Shown: piece by piece, positions 13,889-20,965 of the stretch
Position numbering within the stretch: position 1 is the stretch's first letter
How the letters are laid out: each line of letters starts with the position of its first letter
Source: Patescibacteria group bacterium
GTDB lineage: Bacteria > Patescibacteriota > Patescibacteriia > Patescibacteriales > JAQTRU01
Reading direction: 5' to 3'
Length of the DNA: 40,309 nt
Assembly (NCBI GenBank): GCA_028711415.1
Contig: JAQTSG010000005.1
Location: 1-40,309 of the forward strand
Translations under genes and position numbers: made by a program
Notes under the pieces: generated by a model
Database searches by the model: none
What the model was told of the DNA's origin: nothing
The model's input: only the letters and a program-made list of their open reading frames with translations

Positions 13889-14842
13889 TTAAAGTTTCTC
13901 CGTTACCCTTAACTTAGCACTTCGGGAACGCGGATTGTTTTTTATTTCTTCTTCGCCGGGCCTTACAACTTTTTTTGTAATTATTTTTAAACTGGCTTTA
14001 TGTCCGCATTGGCAAATCGGAAAACTTGGCGGGCAAAGGCAGTCGCGGGCTTCTTCCTTAAAAAAATTCTTTACAATCCTGTCTTCTAAGCTATGAAAAG
14101 AAACTATTGCCAGCCGGCCCTTACTAGCTAATAAATTAACCGCCGCCGGCAGGGCCTCCCTCAAACTATTTAATTCATCATTGGTGGCGATGCGCAAGGC
14201 CTGAAAAGTTCTGGTGGCCGGATGAATTTTACCGTTTAAATATTTTTTAGGGACAGCTGCCTCTATAATTTCCGCCAATTCATCCGTCGTTTCGATTTTT
14301 GTTTTTTTTCTTCTCTCCCCTATGGCTCGGGCGATATTTTTAGCAAACCTCTCTTCGCCGTATTCCCGGATAATTTTTTCTAAATCCGCTTCCGGCCAGT
14401 TATTTATTATTTCTTCAGTCCTCCTCCTCGTTAGGGGACCGAAGGCCATATCTAACGGCGCAGCCAACTGAAAAGAAAATCCCCGGCTCCTGTCTTCGAG
14501 TTGAGCTGATGATAAACCCAGATCAAAGACAATCCCGCTAAACCAATCCTTTTGGTTTTCTTCTTTAAAATATGTTTTAATGATTTTTGATAAATTTTTA
14601 AAATTTTCATTTGCTAAAATTATATTGGTTAACTTTAGGCGAGAAATTAGGTGGCGGGCATTAGCTATCGCCATCTCATCAAGGTCAATTGCCAGCACTC
14701 TTCCGGTCTCCCCTACCCGCTTGGCAATTTCTATCGTGTAACCAGCTCCACCTAAAGTGCAATCAATAAAAAATTGTCCTGTCCTCGGACGCAAATATTC
14801 TATAACCTCCTTAAGCATTACTGGAGTATGTTTATATTCCAT
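13889..14842 (-). CDS. rsmH: 16S rRNA (cytosine1402-N4)-methyltransferase RsmH
   Basis: RsmH (MraW) methylates C1402 of 16S rRNA using SAM. The 317-residue product is of normal length. It starts with EYKHTPVMLKEVIEYL (2-17), has the SAM-binding FIDCTLGGAGYT (about 24-35) and AIDLDEMAIANA, DLGLSSAQLEDRSRGFSF (about 107-124), PATRTFQALRIATNDEL (about 211-227) and the C-terminal SFHSLEDRIVKNFF. It sits in the standard mraZ-rsmH-ftsL order. A possible small ORF lies between it and mraZ. Confidence 0.97.
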   Translation of the reverse strand: MEYKHTPVMLKEVIEYLRPRTGQFFIDCTLGGAGYTIEIAKRVGETGRVLAIDLDEMAIANARHLISRLKLTNIILANENFKNLSKIIKTYFKEENQKDWFSGIVFDLGLSSAQLEDRSRGFSFQLAAPLDMAFGPLTRRRTEEIINNWPEADLEKIIREYGEERFAKNIARAIGERRKKTKIETTDELAEIIEAAVPKKYLNGKIHPATRTFQALRIATNDELNSLREALPAAVNLLASKGRLAIVSFHSLEDRIVKNFFKEEARDCLCPPSFPICQCGHKASLKIITKKVVRPGEEEIKNNPRSRSAKLRVTEKL

Positions 14843-14857
14843 TTATTTAATAGTCTA

Positions 14858-14893
14858 ATGTTGCTCGTTATGCGATACACGATATGCGATTTA
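14858..14893. repeat. Degenerate TTATGCG-type repeat
   Basis: CGTTATGCGATACACGATAT followed by GCGATTTA lies between rsmH and the small ORF at 14891-15031. It shares the TTATGCG word with the heptamer array at 6477-6541. The stop codon of the small ORF lies at its right edge. Confidence 0.5.
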
Positions 14894-15031
14894 CAGCACT
14901 AACGCTCGCGCCCGGGAAAAAATTATTCTCCGTAATTGTCGGCTGTCAACCAAAGGCGCTTTGATAATTTTTACTTTAATGTCTTGAGCTTCTTCGCTCG
15001 ACAAAGCTTGGCATTCAATTTTTTTTGTCAT
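14891..15031 (-). CDS. Possible small ORF between mraZ and rsmH (46 residues)
   Basis: An ATG at 15031 opens a 46-residue frame beginning MTKKIECQALSSEEAQDIKV and ending near RIIFSRARALVL. I do not recognise it. In its favour: it fills an otherwise empty slot in the operon, has a basic hydrophilic composition like a real protein, and its stop codon touches a word-type repeat in the way real genes here do. Against it: no Shine-Dalgarno sequence and no known family. Confidence 0.35.
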   Translation of the reverse strand: MTKKIECQALSSEEAQDIKVKIIKAPLVDSRQLRRIIFSRARALVL

Positions 15032-15049
15032 ATTTTTGTTTTTATTTTA

Positions 15050-15085
15050 TAAGTTAATTGTCAAATGTTAAATGTTAATTGTCAA
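15050..15085. repeat. Word-type repeat after mraZ
   Basis: TTAATTGTCAAATGTTAAAT followed by GTTAATTGTCAAAT directly follows the mraZ stop codon on the minus strand. The words are related to those at the murF 3' end (9832-9866). Confidence 0.65.
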
Positions 15086-15086
15086 A

Positions 15087-15518
15087 TTAGACCCCAAGTT
15101 CTCCCAAAGCTTCCGCGATACTGCTGCTTTGTTTTTCCGTTCCGCTTTTATATTTATTCCAGATCGTTTCGTCCCAAATTTCTAAGCGGTCATAAAGTCC
15201 GGCAATAATTGATTTCCTTTTTAAGCCGGCAAATTTTCTTAAATAACCCGGCAAAGTAATTCTTCCCTGGTTATCAAATTCAACGTCCATAGCGCCGGCA
15301 AGCATTAGGCGGGAAAAAGCCCGGGCCTTGGCCTGGCTTATCGGCAGTCCGGCTAATTTAGTCGCCAAAACTTCCCACTCTTTTTTCGGATATAAAAAAA
15401 GACAGTTATCCAGTCCCCTGGTCACAACCGCTCCACTTTTAAGTAAAGCTCTAAATTTAGCCGGGACAGCGAGTCTGCCTTTACTGTCCAAGCTGTGTTG
15501 GTATTCTCCGATAAACAT
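15087..15518 (-). CDS. mraZ: Transcriptional regulator/division protein MraZ
   Basis: MraZ is an AbrB-like DNA-binding protein that represses its own dcw operon. The 143-residue product is of normal length and has two MraZ half-domains: MFIGEYQHSLDSKGRLAVPAKF (1-22) and, in the second half, AGAMDVEFDNQGRITLPGYL (about 74-93), each with the DxxGR signature. It is first in the dcw series here. A strong promoter at 15890-15918 implies a leader of roughly 365 bases, and G-rich boxes with about ten-base phasing lie just downstream of that promoter, where MraZ could bind. Confidence 0.96.
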   Translation of the reverse strand: MFIGEYQHSLDSKGRLAVPAKFRALLKSGAVVTRGLDNCLFLYPKKEWEVLATKLAGLPISQAKARAFSRLMLAGAMDVEFDNQGRITLPGYLRKFAGLKRKSIIAGLYDRLEIWDETIWNKYKSGTEKQSSSIAEALGELGV

Positions 15519-15534
15519 AACGGATTTAAGAATA

Positions 15535-15626
15535 AAGAATTATGAATTATGAATACTTTTTCTTAAATCTTAATTCTTAATTCATAATTCATAATTCATA
15601 ATTCATAATTCATAATTCATAATTCG
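15535..15626. repeat. Heptamer tandem repeat AATTCAT upstream of mraZ
   Basis: Almost seven exact AATTCAT units (15579-15626) are preceded by the complementary words AATTATGAATTATGAAT (15539-15555), so the whole folds as a hairpin. It lies in the mraZ leader, 17 bases upstream of the start codon at its nearest. Confidence 0.88.
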
Positions 15627-15628
15627 TT

Positions 15629-15780
15629 TAAGACCGAGGAGAAGTCTGATAATCCCCCGACAAGGAAAGATTTATCAGACCCCTTCTTTGCCTTAATTTA
15701 ATAAAGATTGCCTCGATAGGCCCGAGGCGAGGCCATCTCCATGCCCTGGCCCGAAAGCCAGGATTTTTTTGCAGTCGGCG
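15629..15780 (+). ncRNA. Candidate structured RNA ending in a plus-strand terminator
   Basis: Hairpins seen: GTCTGATAA/TTATCAGAC (9 pairs, extended by AGAAG/CTTCT), GCCTCG/CGAGGC, then CCTGGC-CCGAAA-GCCAGG followed by ATTTTTTT, a classical intrinsic terminator on the plus strand. Another hairpin, GTCGGC/GCCGAC, follows at about 15776-15801. Read on the minus strand the same bases form the structured leader of mraZ. I could not match it to tmRNA, RNase P, SRP, 6S or a riboswitch I know. No clear plus-strand promoter was found. Confidence 0.4.
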
Positions 15781-15853
15781 CTTAGTATCTTGGCCGACCG
15801 ATTTAGTTTTTTGTTTTTATTTTTAAAAAACTTATGGATTTAATTTGAGTAGT

Positions 15854-15881
15854 TCACCTCTATTCCCCACTTTTCACCTTT
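15854..15881 (-). promoter_or_regulatory. Candidate MraZ box
   Basis: Downstream of the mraZ promoter -10, the minus strand reads AGGTGAA, TGGGGAA and AGGTGAA with ten-base spacing. MraZ operators in other bacteria are tandem G-rich boxes with about this spacing in the same place, so this is a plausible autoregulatory site. Confidence 0.4.
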
Positions 15882-15889
15882 ATACTTTA

Positions 15890-15918
15890 ATTATACTCCA
15901 CTTTTTGCCTAAAGTCAA
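15890..15918 (-). promoter_or_regulatory. Promoter of the mraZ-rsmH-ftsL-PBP-murF operon
   Basis: TTGACT (15918-15913), a 17-base spacer and TATAAT (15895-15890) form a near-perfect promoter on the minus strand. It is the only strong promoter found ahead of mraZ. Confidence 0.75.
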
Positions 15919-15968
15919 TGATAAGATAAATCAATTTTTTTTCCTAATATAAGTAAAATAACTAAACA

Positions 15969-15999
15969 AAAAACCCGCCTTGTTAATAAGTGGGTTTTT
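15969..15999. terminator. Intrinsic terminator between tsaB-like gene and mraZ
   Basis: AAAAACCC (15969-15976) pairs with GGGTTTTT (15992-15999). Flanking A- and T-runs allow use in both directions; it would close the polysaccharide/tsaB unit upstream of the mraZ promoter. Confidence 0.75.
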
Positions 16000-16077
16000 A
16001 TTCTGCTTCTTATGAAACTGGTTAAACGTCTTATTTGTTAACTTTTCAACAGTTAATCCACAGGATGGGCAACATCT

Positions 16078-16200
16078 TAAACACTAAACACAAAAACACA
16101 CGGCCTTGCGCCACCGCTAAAGCTTTAGCGACACGCGGTCGGCCTTAAAACAAAAAAATACAAGTGTTTTCGTGTTTTCGTGTTTTTGTTAATAATCTCC
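16078..16200. repeat. Word-type inverted repeat with internal palindrome, after the tsaB-like gene
   Basis: Words AAACACAAAAACAC on the left and GTGTTTTCGTGTTTTTGTT on the right flank a G/C-rich centre that contains the perfect palindrome CGCTAAAGCTTTAGCG (16115-16130). Nearby, TTTTCAACAGTTAATCCACA (16044-16063) resembles, but does not match, a DnaA box. Nothing else is seen in 15519-16224 beyond the features listed. Confidence 0.7.
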
Positions 16201-16224
16201 AAATTACCAATTACTCATTATAAA

Positions 16225-16599
16225 TTACTTTTTACCAATATTTGGCTCGCTGCTATAAATCGGTTCAATAACATCAAACTTAGAGAACTTTTTGCTTTTG
16301 GTTTTCCCACCTAAACCCTTAACCGGAATTCCTAGGCCGTAGCCCAAAGCATTAGCCGTAACTACCCCGATACGCAAAGCGGTAAAGCCGGTACTGGCGC
16401 CGCTCTTATTCGCGATAACAATCTCGGTGATGGCGGATAGTTTTATTTTTTTCTTCCCCAAAATTTTTTTAATTTCCGGCAATAATTTTTCCGCCTGCGA
16501 ATACTTTGCCTCAAATTCTTTGCGCGCTAAAATCCTCTCCCCTTCTTTTAAAGCGACTTCAATTTTATTCCCGTTAGTTGTGTTAAGATAAAGAATCAT
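16225..16599 (-). CDS. tsaB: TsaB-like tRNA t6A synthesis protein, half-length
   Basis: TsaB (YeaZ) is a partner of TsaD in making N6-threonylcarbamoyladenosine at tRNA position 37. The 124-residue protein matches only the N-terminal half of TsaB: MILYLNTTNGNKIEVAL (1-17), QAEKLLPEIKKIL (about 35-47), and TEIVIANKSGASTGFTALRIGVVTANALGYGLGIPVKG (about 58-95), in which the family motif GPGSFTGLRIG appears as KSGASTGFTALRIG. Full-length TsaB is about 220 residues. Short versions seem usual in CPR genomes, so this is probably the native form and not a fragment. It overlaps the upstream glycosyltransferase stop in an ATGA, implying translational coupling. Confidence 0.8.
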   Translation of the reverse strand: MILYLNTTNGNKIEVALKEGERILARKEFEAKYSQAEKLLPEIKKILGKKKIKLSAITEIVIANKSGASTGFTALRIGVVTANALGYGLGIPVKGLGGKTKSKKFSKFDVIEPIYSSEPNIGKK

Positions 16600-17771
16600 A
16601 ATAAACCAATAATCTTTCTGACTAATTTTAATCTTAGCGGTTTTTCTTTCATTTGCTTGTCAGCTAAAATATTTTTATAAATTTTTATAATTTCCTTAAC
16701 TACTTTATCCCAGCCGTAATTTTCCTCTACCCTTAATCGGCTTAATTTCTTTCTGCTTTTTACTGAATCAGGATTCCTTAAAAGGCACTCTAACCTTTCG
16801 GCTAAATCATTGCTATCTTTATTTTTAAAAGTAAAGCCGACATCCCCGATTACCTCTTTATTTTCCGGAATATCGCTAGTTAAAACCGTCTGACCATAAG
16901 CCATCGCTTCTAGGAGCGCGATTGACAGGCCTTCCGACTCCGAGGGCTGGACAAATAAATAGCCATTGGCGAACAATTCCGCCAGTGTTCTATTTTTTTG
17001 TTCACCGGTGAAAATTATATTTTTATTGCCGGCGGCCATTTTTTTTAGATCCCGGACATAATCATCAGTAAAAGATCCGTCCCCGACAATCACTAACTTT
17101 TTTTTGGTTTTTATTTTCTGGTAAGCGTTAATTAAATAATGGGCGCCTTTGTGCCGCACCAGGCGGGAAACGGCTAAAATATAATTTCCTTTTTTAAGTC
17201 CCCATTTTTTTTCTATCTCTTCCGGCGGTAAAATTTTCCCGATAGCCGCCCCGTTGGGAATATAGCTTGCTTTCCGGTTGTATCTTTTCTTCGTATATTT
17301 CTTTAATGTTTTAGAAACCGTTATTACCTCGTCCGCCAACCGGCATAAGACAAACTCGCCGAATTTAAGGTAGAGTCTGGCTAACTCCCCCCACTTTTTA
17401 TGATAATAGCACCGAGTATGAAAAGTCGCCACGACCGGGGTTTTCGGATTTAATAATTTAACCAGCCAAATTAAAGAAGACGGCCCGATAGAATGAAAAT
17501 GAATTATCTCAACTTTTCTTCTAAAGGTTACATCCAGACAAGCCAAAAAAGTATGGGAGATGGCGTCTAAATGCTTGGAAGGGACGGAAGGCAAACTAAT
17601 CAGTTTAACCCCGTTATACTCTTTTAGTTTTTCAGGGGAATAACTCGGCCGGGTATAAACATAAACTTCCTGGCCAAGCTTAACCAACCGCGTTGACAAT
17701 TCTTCAACGTGTCTTTCTACGCCTCCGGACATAGCCGGTATTCCTTTTTGCCCGATGAAAGCTATTCTCAT
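16596..17771 (-). CDS. Family 4 glycosyltransferase (GT-B fold)
   Basis: GT4 enzymes transfer a sugar from a nucleotide donor onto a growing glycan at the cytoplasmic membrane face. The 391-residue product has the N-terminal FIGQKGIPAMSGGVERHVEEL (5-25), HFHSIGPSSLIW (about 92-103), the donor-domain start ILAVSRLVRHKGAHYLI (about 200-216) and the C-terminal ESEGLSIALLEAMAYG (about 281-296) with the E-x7-E catalytic/donor-binding motif. Its N-terminal GGVERHVEEL resembles DUF1972/rhamnosyltransferase-type members, which would fit the rml-like genes, but the sugar is not certain. It ends the GT cluster and overlaps tsaB by four bases. Confidence 0.92.
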   Translation of the reverse strand: MRIAFIGQKGIPAMSGGVERHVEELSTRLVKLGQEVYVYTRPSYSPEKLKEYNGVKLISLPSVPSKHLDAISHTFLACLDVTFRRKVEIIHFHSIGPSSLIWLVKLLNPKTPVVATFHTRCYYHKKWGELARLYLKFGEFVLCRLADEVITVSKTLKKYTKKRYNRKASYIPNGAAIGKILPPEEIEKKWGLKKGNYILAVSRLVRHKGAHYLINAYQKIKTKKKLVIVGDGSFTDDYVRDLKKMAAGNKNIIFTGEQKNRTLAELFANGYLFVQPSESEGLSIALLEAMAYGQTVLTSDIPENKEVIGDVGFTFKNKDSNDLAERLECLLRNPDSVKSRKKLSRLRVEENYGWDKVVKEIIKIYKNILADKQMKEKPLRLKLVRKIIGLL

Positions 17772-17773
17772 AT

Positions 17774-19567
17774 TTAATAACTGGCAACTAAAATTTCTTT
17801 TACCTTATCGCCGTTAGTATCAGCTAAAACTAAATCATATTTGCCCCGGAAACTTTTATCCCTGAAAAAAAACTCTTTTTTAAGCCCTCCGTAGGGGGTA
17901 AATATTTTTAAGTGCGCTCCGCCATAAGCCGGCACAGTCACGATTTCCGCTTCCCCGTCGCCGTCAACATCGCCTACCGCTGTTTTTACTCCGCAAACGA
18001 ACTTTGCCGGATAAGCCGAAAAAATACCCACTAGTTTGTTGGCTTTATTATTAAAAATATTTATTAGAGACTTTTGGCCAAAAGCTGCGCCAGCAACTCT
18101 TTCAATCGCGCCATCATTCTTAAAATCAACCGTGCTGGCTTCGGCCTGGGCCTTACTAACTTCCCCCTGGCTGTTTTCTTTTATCCTTTCGCCTGCTAAG
18201 TAGGAATCGCTTTTAAAAGAATAATCGTCATAAGCTATCCGGCCATGGCTGTCAAAAACTTTATAGCTTTTGCCGTTAAGTAAGCCAACCCCATAAATTT
18301 TTAGAATATCCCTTAAAATAATCCCGTCGGTCGGGCCAAGAATTAAATAGCTAACCAAGCCGCCGTCATTAACGACTTTGTCCTGCTCGCCGTTAATTTT
18401 TTCCATCTGATAAGGCAGACCGACTCTGGCTTCCTCAAAATAGGAATTAAGATAAACGGCGCCATTCTGAAAACCGCGGCTCCAGAGGCCTTGAGGATAA
18501 TCCGCCGATGGCCCGTCAATTCTAACCGCCTCTCCCTTGGCCGCGCCCAGACCCACTCCATACTCATCATACCACCAAGTCTGGGAATGGTTGGAAATAT
18601 CGTAATCAAAACTGAAATAAGCGTCCGTTAGCAAGGCGCTCGCCAGAGCCGACCTCATCTTAAGATAATTATCCCGCTTCTGGCTATTTGAATTAATTAT
18701 ATGGATATTGGGTTTAAAATTTAATTCTTTGATTCTCGCGTATGACTGCATTATATCAGACCAAACGCCGCCTGATTCCCATGGGGTAGGAAAATTTTCA
18801 AACATTATACCGTTTAAATAGGGCTGATAGCCGCCATAAGACGAACCATTGCCCATAATAATAAAATCATTGCCGGCAAAGTCGCGGGTAAGGGAAAGTA
18901 TTTTTTTTACGCCGGCAATCCATTTTTCATTTATCTCTTCTTTCGTCTCCGCCGCTCCGTCGCGGTCAATATCAATATTGCCTTCGTTTAACCAGGTTAT
19001 GTCATGCCAGATATTATCATAAAACACCCCGTCCCAAAGGCCGGTAGAAAGAATTTCCCGATAAACGAAGTTCGGCAAAATCGCGTTCCAGCTCGCCCCT
19101 TTAGCCGGGTCCTCGCTTACCATATTTAACATATAAGTATTGGGCCAGGCAGACAGTCTCCAGCCCTGGTTATTCGTCAACCACCAATTGCCGTTAATTT
19201 TAGCCAGAAGCTTCTTCCTCATCTTAGCGTTTTTCATCCCGGCAATATCATATCTCATCTCCGAAGAAGAAATATAAGCTAAAATTATGATATCAGGATT
19301 ATGCTCTCTTATTTTTTTTAAATTATCGCGGCTGTTTTCCTGAACTTCCATATCTAAAACCAGTAGGTCCCACCGCGCCAATTCTTTCGCTTCTTCTTCG
19401 CTTATTTCCCATTTCAAGAAATAATTCGCCAATTTCGGATTTTTATCTTCTTTTACCTTACCGAAAAAAGCGCTGGCCGGGGACGGCAGGAAGAAAAAAG
19501 CAGAAATAATAATAACCAGCAAAAAAAGACTATTTTTCCGCTTTATATTTTTTAGTAATTTTTTCAT
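17774..19567 (-). CDS. Secreted GHL15-like putative glycoside hydrolase with C-terminal FG-GAP-like repeats
   Basis: This exported protein of 597 residues has a signal peptide (1-33, cleavage after SPASA). A TIM-barrel-like domain resembling the GHL15/GH114-type putative glycosidases spans about 40-420. Candidate catalytic acids are D72 in LLVLDME and the Asp in GVFYDN (about 181). The C-terminus (about 525-597) has two calcium-binding-like repeats, GDVDGDGEAEIV and ADTNGDKVKEIL, typical of FG-GAP propeller blades. A shorter paralogue is encoded at 23518-24609. The gene begins 38 bases inside the upstream glycosyltransferase in another reading frame, and no later Met would keep the signal peptide, so the overlap seems real. 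It may trim or anchor the polysaccharide made by its neighbours; activity is unproven. Confidence 0.8.
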   Translation of the reverse strand: MKKLLKNIKRKNSLFLLVIIISAFFFLPSPASAFFGKVKEDKNPKLANYFLKWEISEEEAKELARWDLLVLDMEVQENSRDNLKKIREHNPDIIILAYISSSEMRYDIAGMKNAKMRKKLLAKINGNWWLTNNQGWRLSAWPNTYMLNMVSEDPAKGASWNAILPNFVYREILSTGLWDGVFYDNIWHDITWLNEGNIDIDRDGAAETKEEINEKWIAGVKKILSLTRDFAGNDFIIMGNGSSYGGYQPYLNGIMFENFPTPWESGGVWSDIMQSYARIKELNFKPNIHIINSNSQKRDNYLKMRSALASALLTDAYFSFDYDISNHSQTWWYDEYGVGLGAAKGEAVRIDGPSADYPQGLWSRGFQNGAVYLNSYFEEARVGLPYQMEKINGEQDKVVNDGGLVSYLILGPTDGIILRDILKIYGVGLLNGKSYKVFDSHGRIAYDDYSFKSDSYLAGERIKENSQGEVSKAQAEASTVDFKNDGAIERVAGAAFGQKSLINIFNNKANKLVGIFSAYPAKFVCGVKTAVGDVDGDGEAEIVTVPAYGGAHLKIFTPYGGLKKEFFFRDKSFRGKYDLVLADTNGDKVKEILVASY

Positions 19568-20783
19568 AAATATCCATCAAACCTTTATAATAAATTTCCT
19601 TGTTATTTTTTTCTACCACCGTTCTTCTCGCCCGCTCACCTATTTTTCTTCTCGCTTCTTCATCTAAATTTAAAAGGTGGACCATAACTTCGGCTAAACC
19701 GGCAACATCGCCGGCCTCAAATAAAAAGCCGGTTTTACCATCCTCCACTATTTCAGAAAGTCCCCCCATCTTAGCACAGACAACTGCCTTTGTTAAGCTC
19801 ATGGCTTCAATAATATTATAAGGCGCGTTTTCATACCACCGAGAAGGCGCGACTACAAATTCCGCGCCCTTGACTAAACTCCAGAGACCAGGCCCTTCTA
19901 TATAACCAGTAAAAATTACATCCCTGACTAAACCCCTTTCCCTCGCGATTATTTCCAGTTCTTTTTTTTGCGGTCCCTCACCGGCAATAACTAATTTACA
20001 ATCAATTTTTAATAAACTATAAGCTTTTATTAAATCGCTAATCCCCTTCTCTTTACTCAAACGGCCAAAATATAAAATATATTTTCCGGCAATTTCGGTT
20101 TCTTGACTGGGCTGGATAGTGGCGGTCAGAAGAGGATTGGGTAAATAATTTATTTCCTCTTTAAATTCGAATTCCTTAAATTTTTTTATTAAAAACCGGC
20201 TGGGTGAAATAAAAGCGTCAATCTTATCATAAACTTTAAGCCATTTATGCAAATAAGCTTCAAATACGCAAATAAGACTTTTTAAATAAGAGTCTTTTAC
20301 GCATCTAGCAAAAAAGCATTTATAGTATTTATCCGGCCGGCTTTTCTCCCAGATTTTCCCCCGCGCCAACAAATTATAATTGGGACAAATTAATTTATAG
20401 TCGTGTAAAGTCATCACCATGGGAATATTATACTTCTTCAGAGTTTTTATTACAGACGGCGATAGTTGGTGGTAGATATTATGGAGATGAGCTACTTCTG
20501 GCTTAAAATCCTTTATCAATTTTTCTAAATTTATTTGGGCGGAAAAATTATAAATTATCTTTAAAGCGGAATTTATTTTCCCCCGCCAGTTCATTTTTTC
20601 TTTTTCGTAATCTACCTCGTCAATAAAATATTTTAACCAGCGGCTCGGCCGGTTTTTAGGATGGGCCATAGAAAAAAAAGCGATGTCATGCCCATGGCCA
20701 GCTAAAATTCGGGCGGTGTCAAAATAGCATCTTTCCGCTCCGCCTCTTAAATAATGGAATTTGTTTATTAGAAGAATTCTCAT
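19530..20783 (-). CDS. Family 4 glycosyltransferase (GT-B fold)
   Basis: This 417-residue protein has the layout of a GT4 enzyme: LLINKFHYLRGGAERCYFDTARIL (4-27, acceptor domain), HLHNIYHQLSPSVI (about 98-111), MTLHDYKLICPNYN (about 123-136), donor domain start ILYFGRLSKEKGISDLI (about 233-249) and PSRWYENAPYNIIEAMSLTKAVV (about 310-332) with the E-x7-E motif. The short Cys-containing stretch around YYKCFFARCVKDSYLKSLIC (about 152-171) occurs in a subgroup of such enzymes. It is separated from the preceding GT by 182 bases of repeat and overlaps the following glycosidase gene by 38 bases, suggesting tight coupling. The sugar specificity is unknown. Confidence 0.92.
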   Translation of the reverse strand: MRILLINKFHYLRGGAERCYFDTARILAGHGHDIAFFSMAHPKNRPSRWLKYFIDEVDYEKEKMNWRGKINSALKIIYNFSAQINLEKLIKDFKPEVAHLHNIYHQLSPSVIKTLKKYNIPMVMTLHDYKLICPNYNLLARGKIWEKSRPDKYYKCFFARCVKDSYLKSLICVFEAYLHKWLKVYDKIDAFISPSRFLIKKFKEFEFKEEINYLPNPLLTATIQPSQETEIAGKYILYFGRLSKEKGISDLIKAYSLLKIDCKLVIAGEGPQKKELEIIARERGLVRDVIFTGYIEGPGLWSLVKGAEFVVAPSRWYENAPYNIIEAMSLTKAVVCAKMGGLSEIVEDGKTGFLFEAGDVAGLAEVMVHLLNLDEEARRKIGERARRTVVEKNNKEIYYKGLMDIYEKITKKYKAEK

Positions 20784-20841
20784 ACTTATATGTCAATTGA
20801 TGATAAATTAAAAAGATAATATCGCTCGCCGAGTTGCAATA

Positions 20842-20932
20842 CCTACGAATTACAAATCCTTTACGAATTTACGAATCCTCATCCAAATATTTTTTTATAT
20901 TCGTAAATTCGCACCAATTCGTAATTCGTAGG
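20842..20932. repeat. Nested word-type inverted repeat between two GT4 genes
   Basis: Outer arms CCTACGAATTAC (20842-20853) and complement (20921-20932), and inner 13-base arms CGAATTTACGAAT (20864-20876) and complement (20899-20911), form one long hairpin. The words ACGAATT and TTACGAA are specific to this locus. Confidence 0.8.
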
Positions 20933-20965
20933 AGATTAACCTCGCTAACCGCGCTAACTTAGAGA

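Noticed and set aside
15629-15801. Identification of the structured region as tmRNA, RNase P RNA, SRP RNA or 6S RNA
   Set aside because: None of the conserved sequences of these RNAs could be found on either strand.
15805-15840. AAAAAACTAA on the minus strand, as in preQ1 riboswitches
   Set aside because: The required upstream stem-loop of a preQ1-I aptamer does not form and the downstream genes are unrelated.
16044-16063. DnaA-box-like TTAATCCACA, possible replication origin
   Set aside because: It has an extra base compared with TTATCCACA, is single, and no dnaA or dnaN is present.
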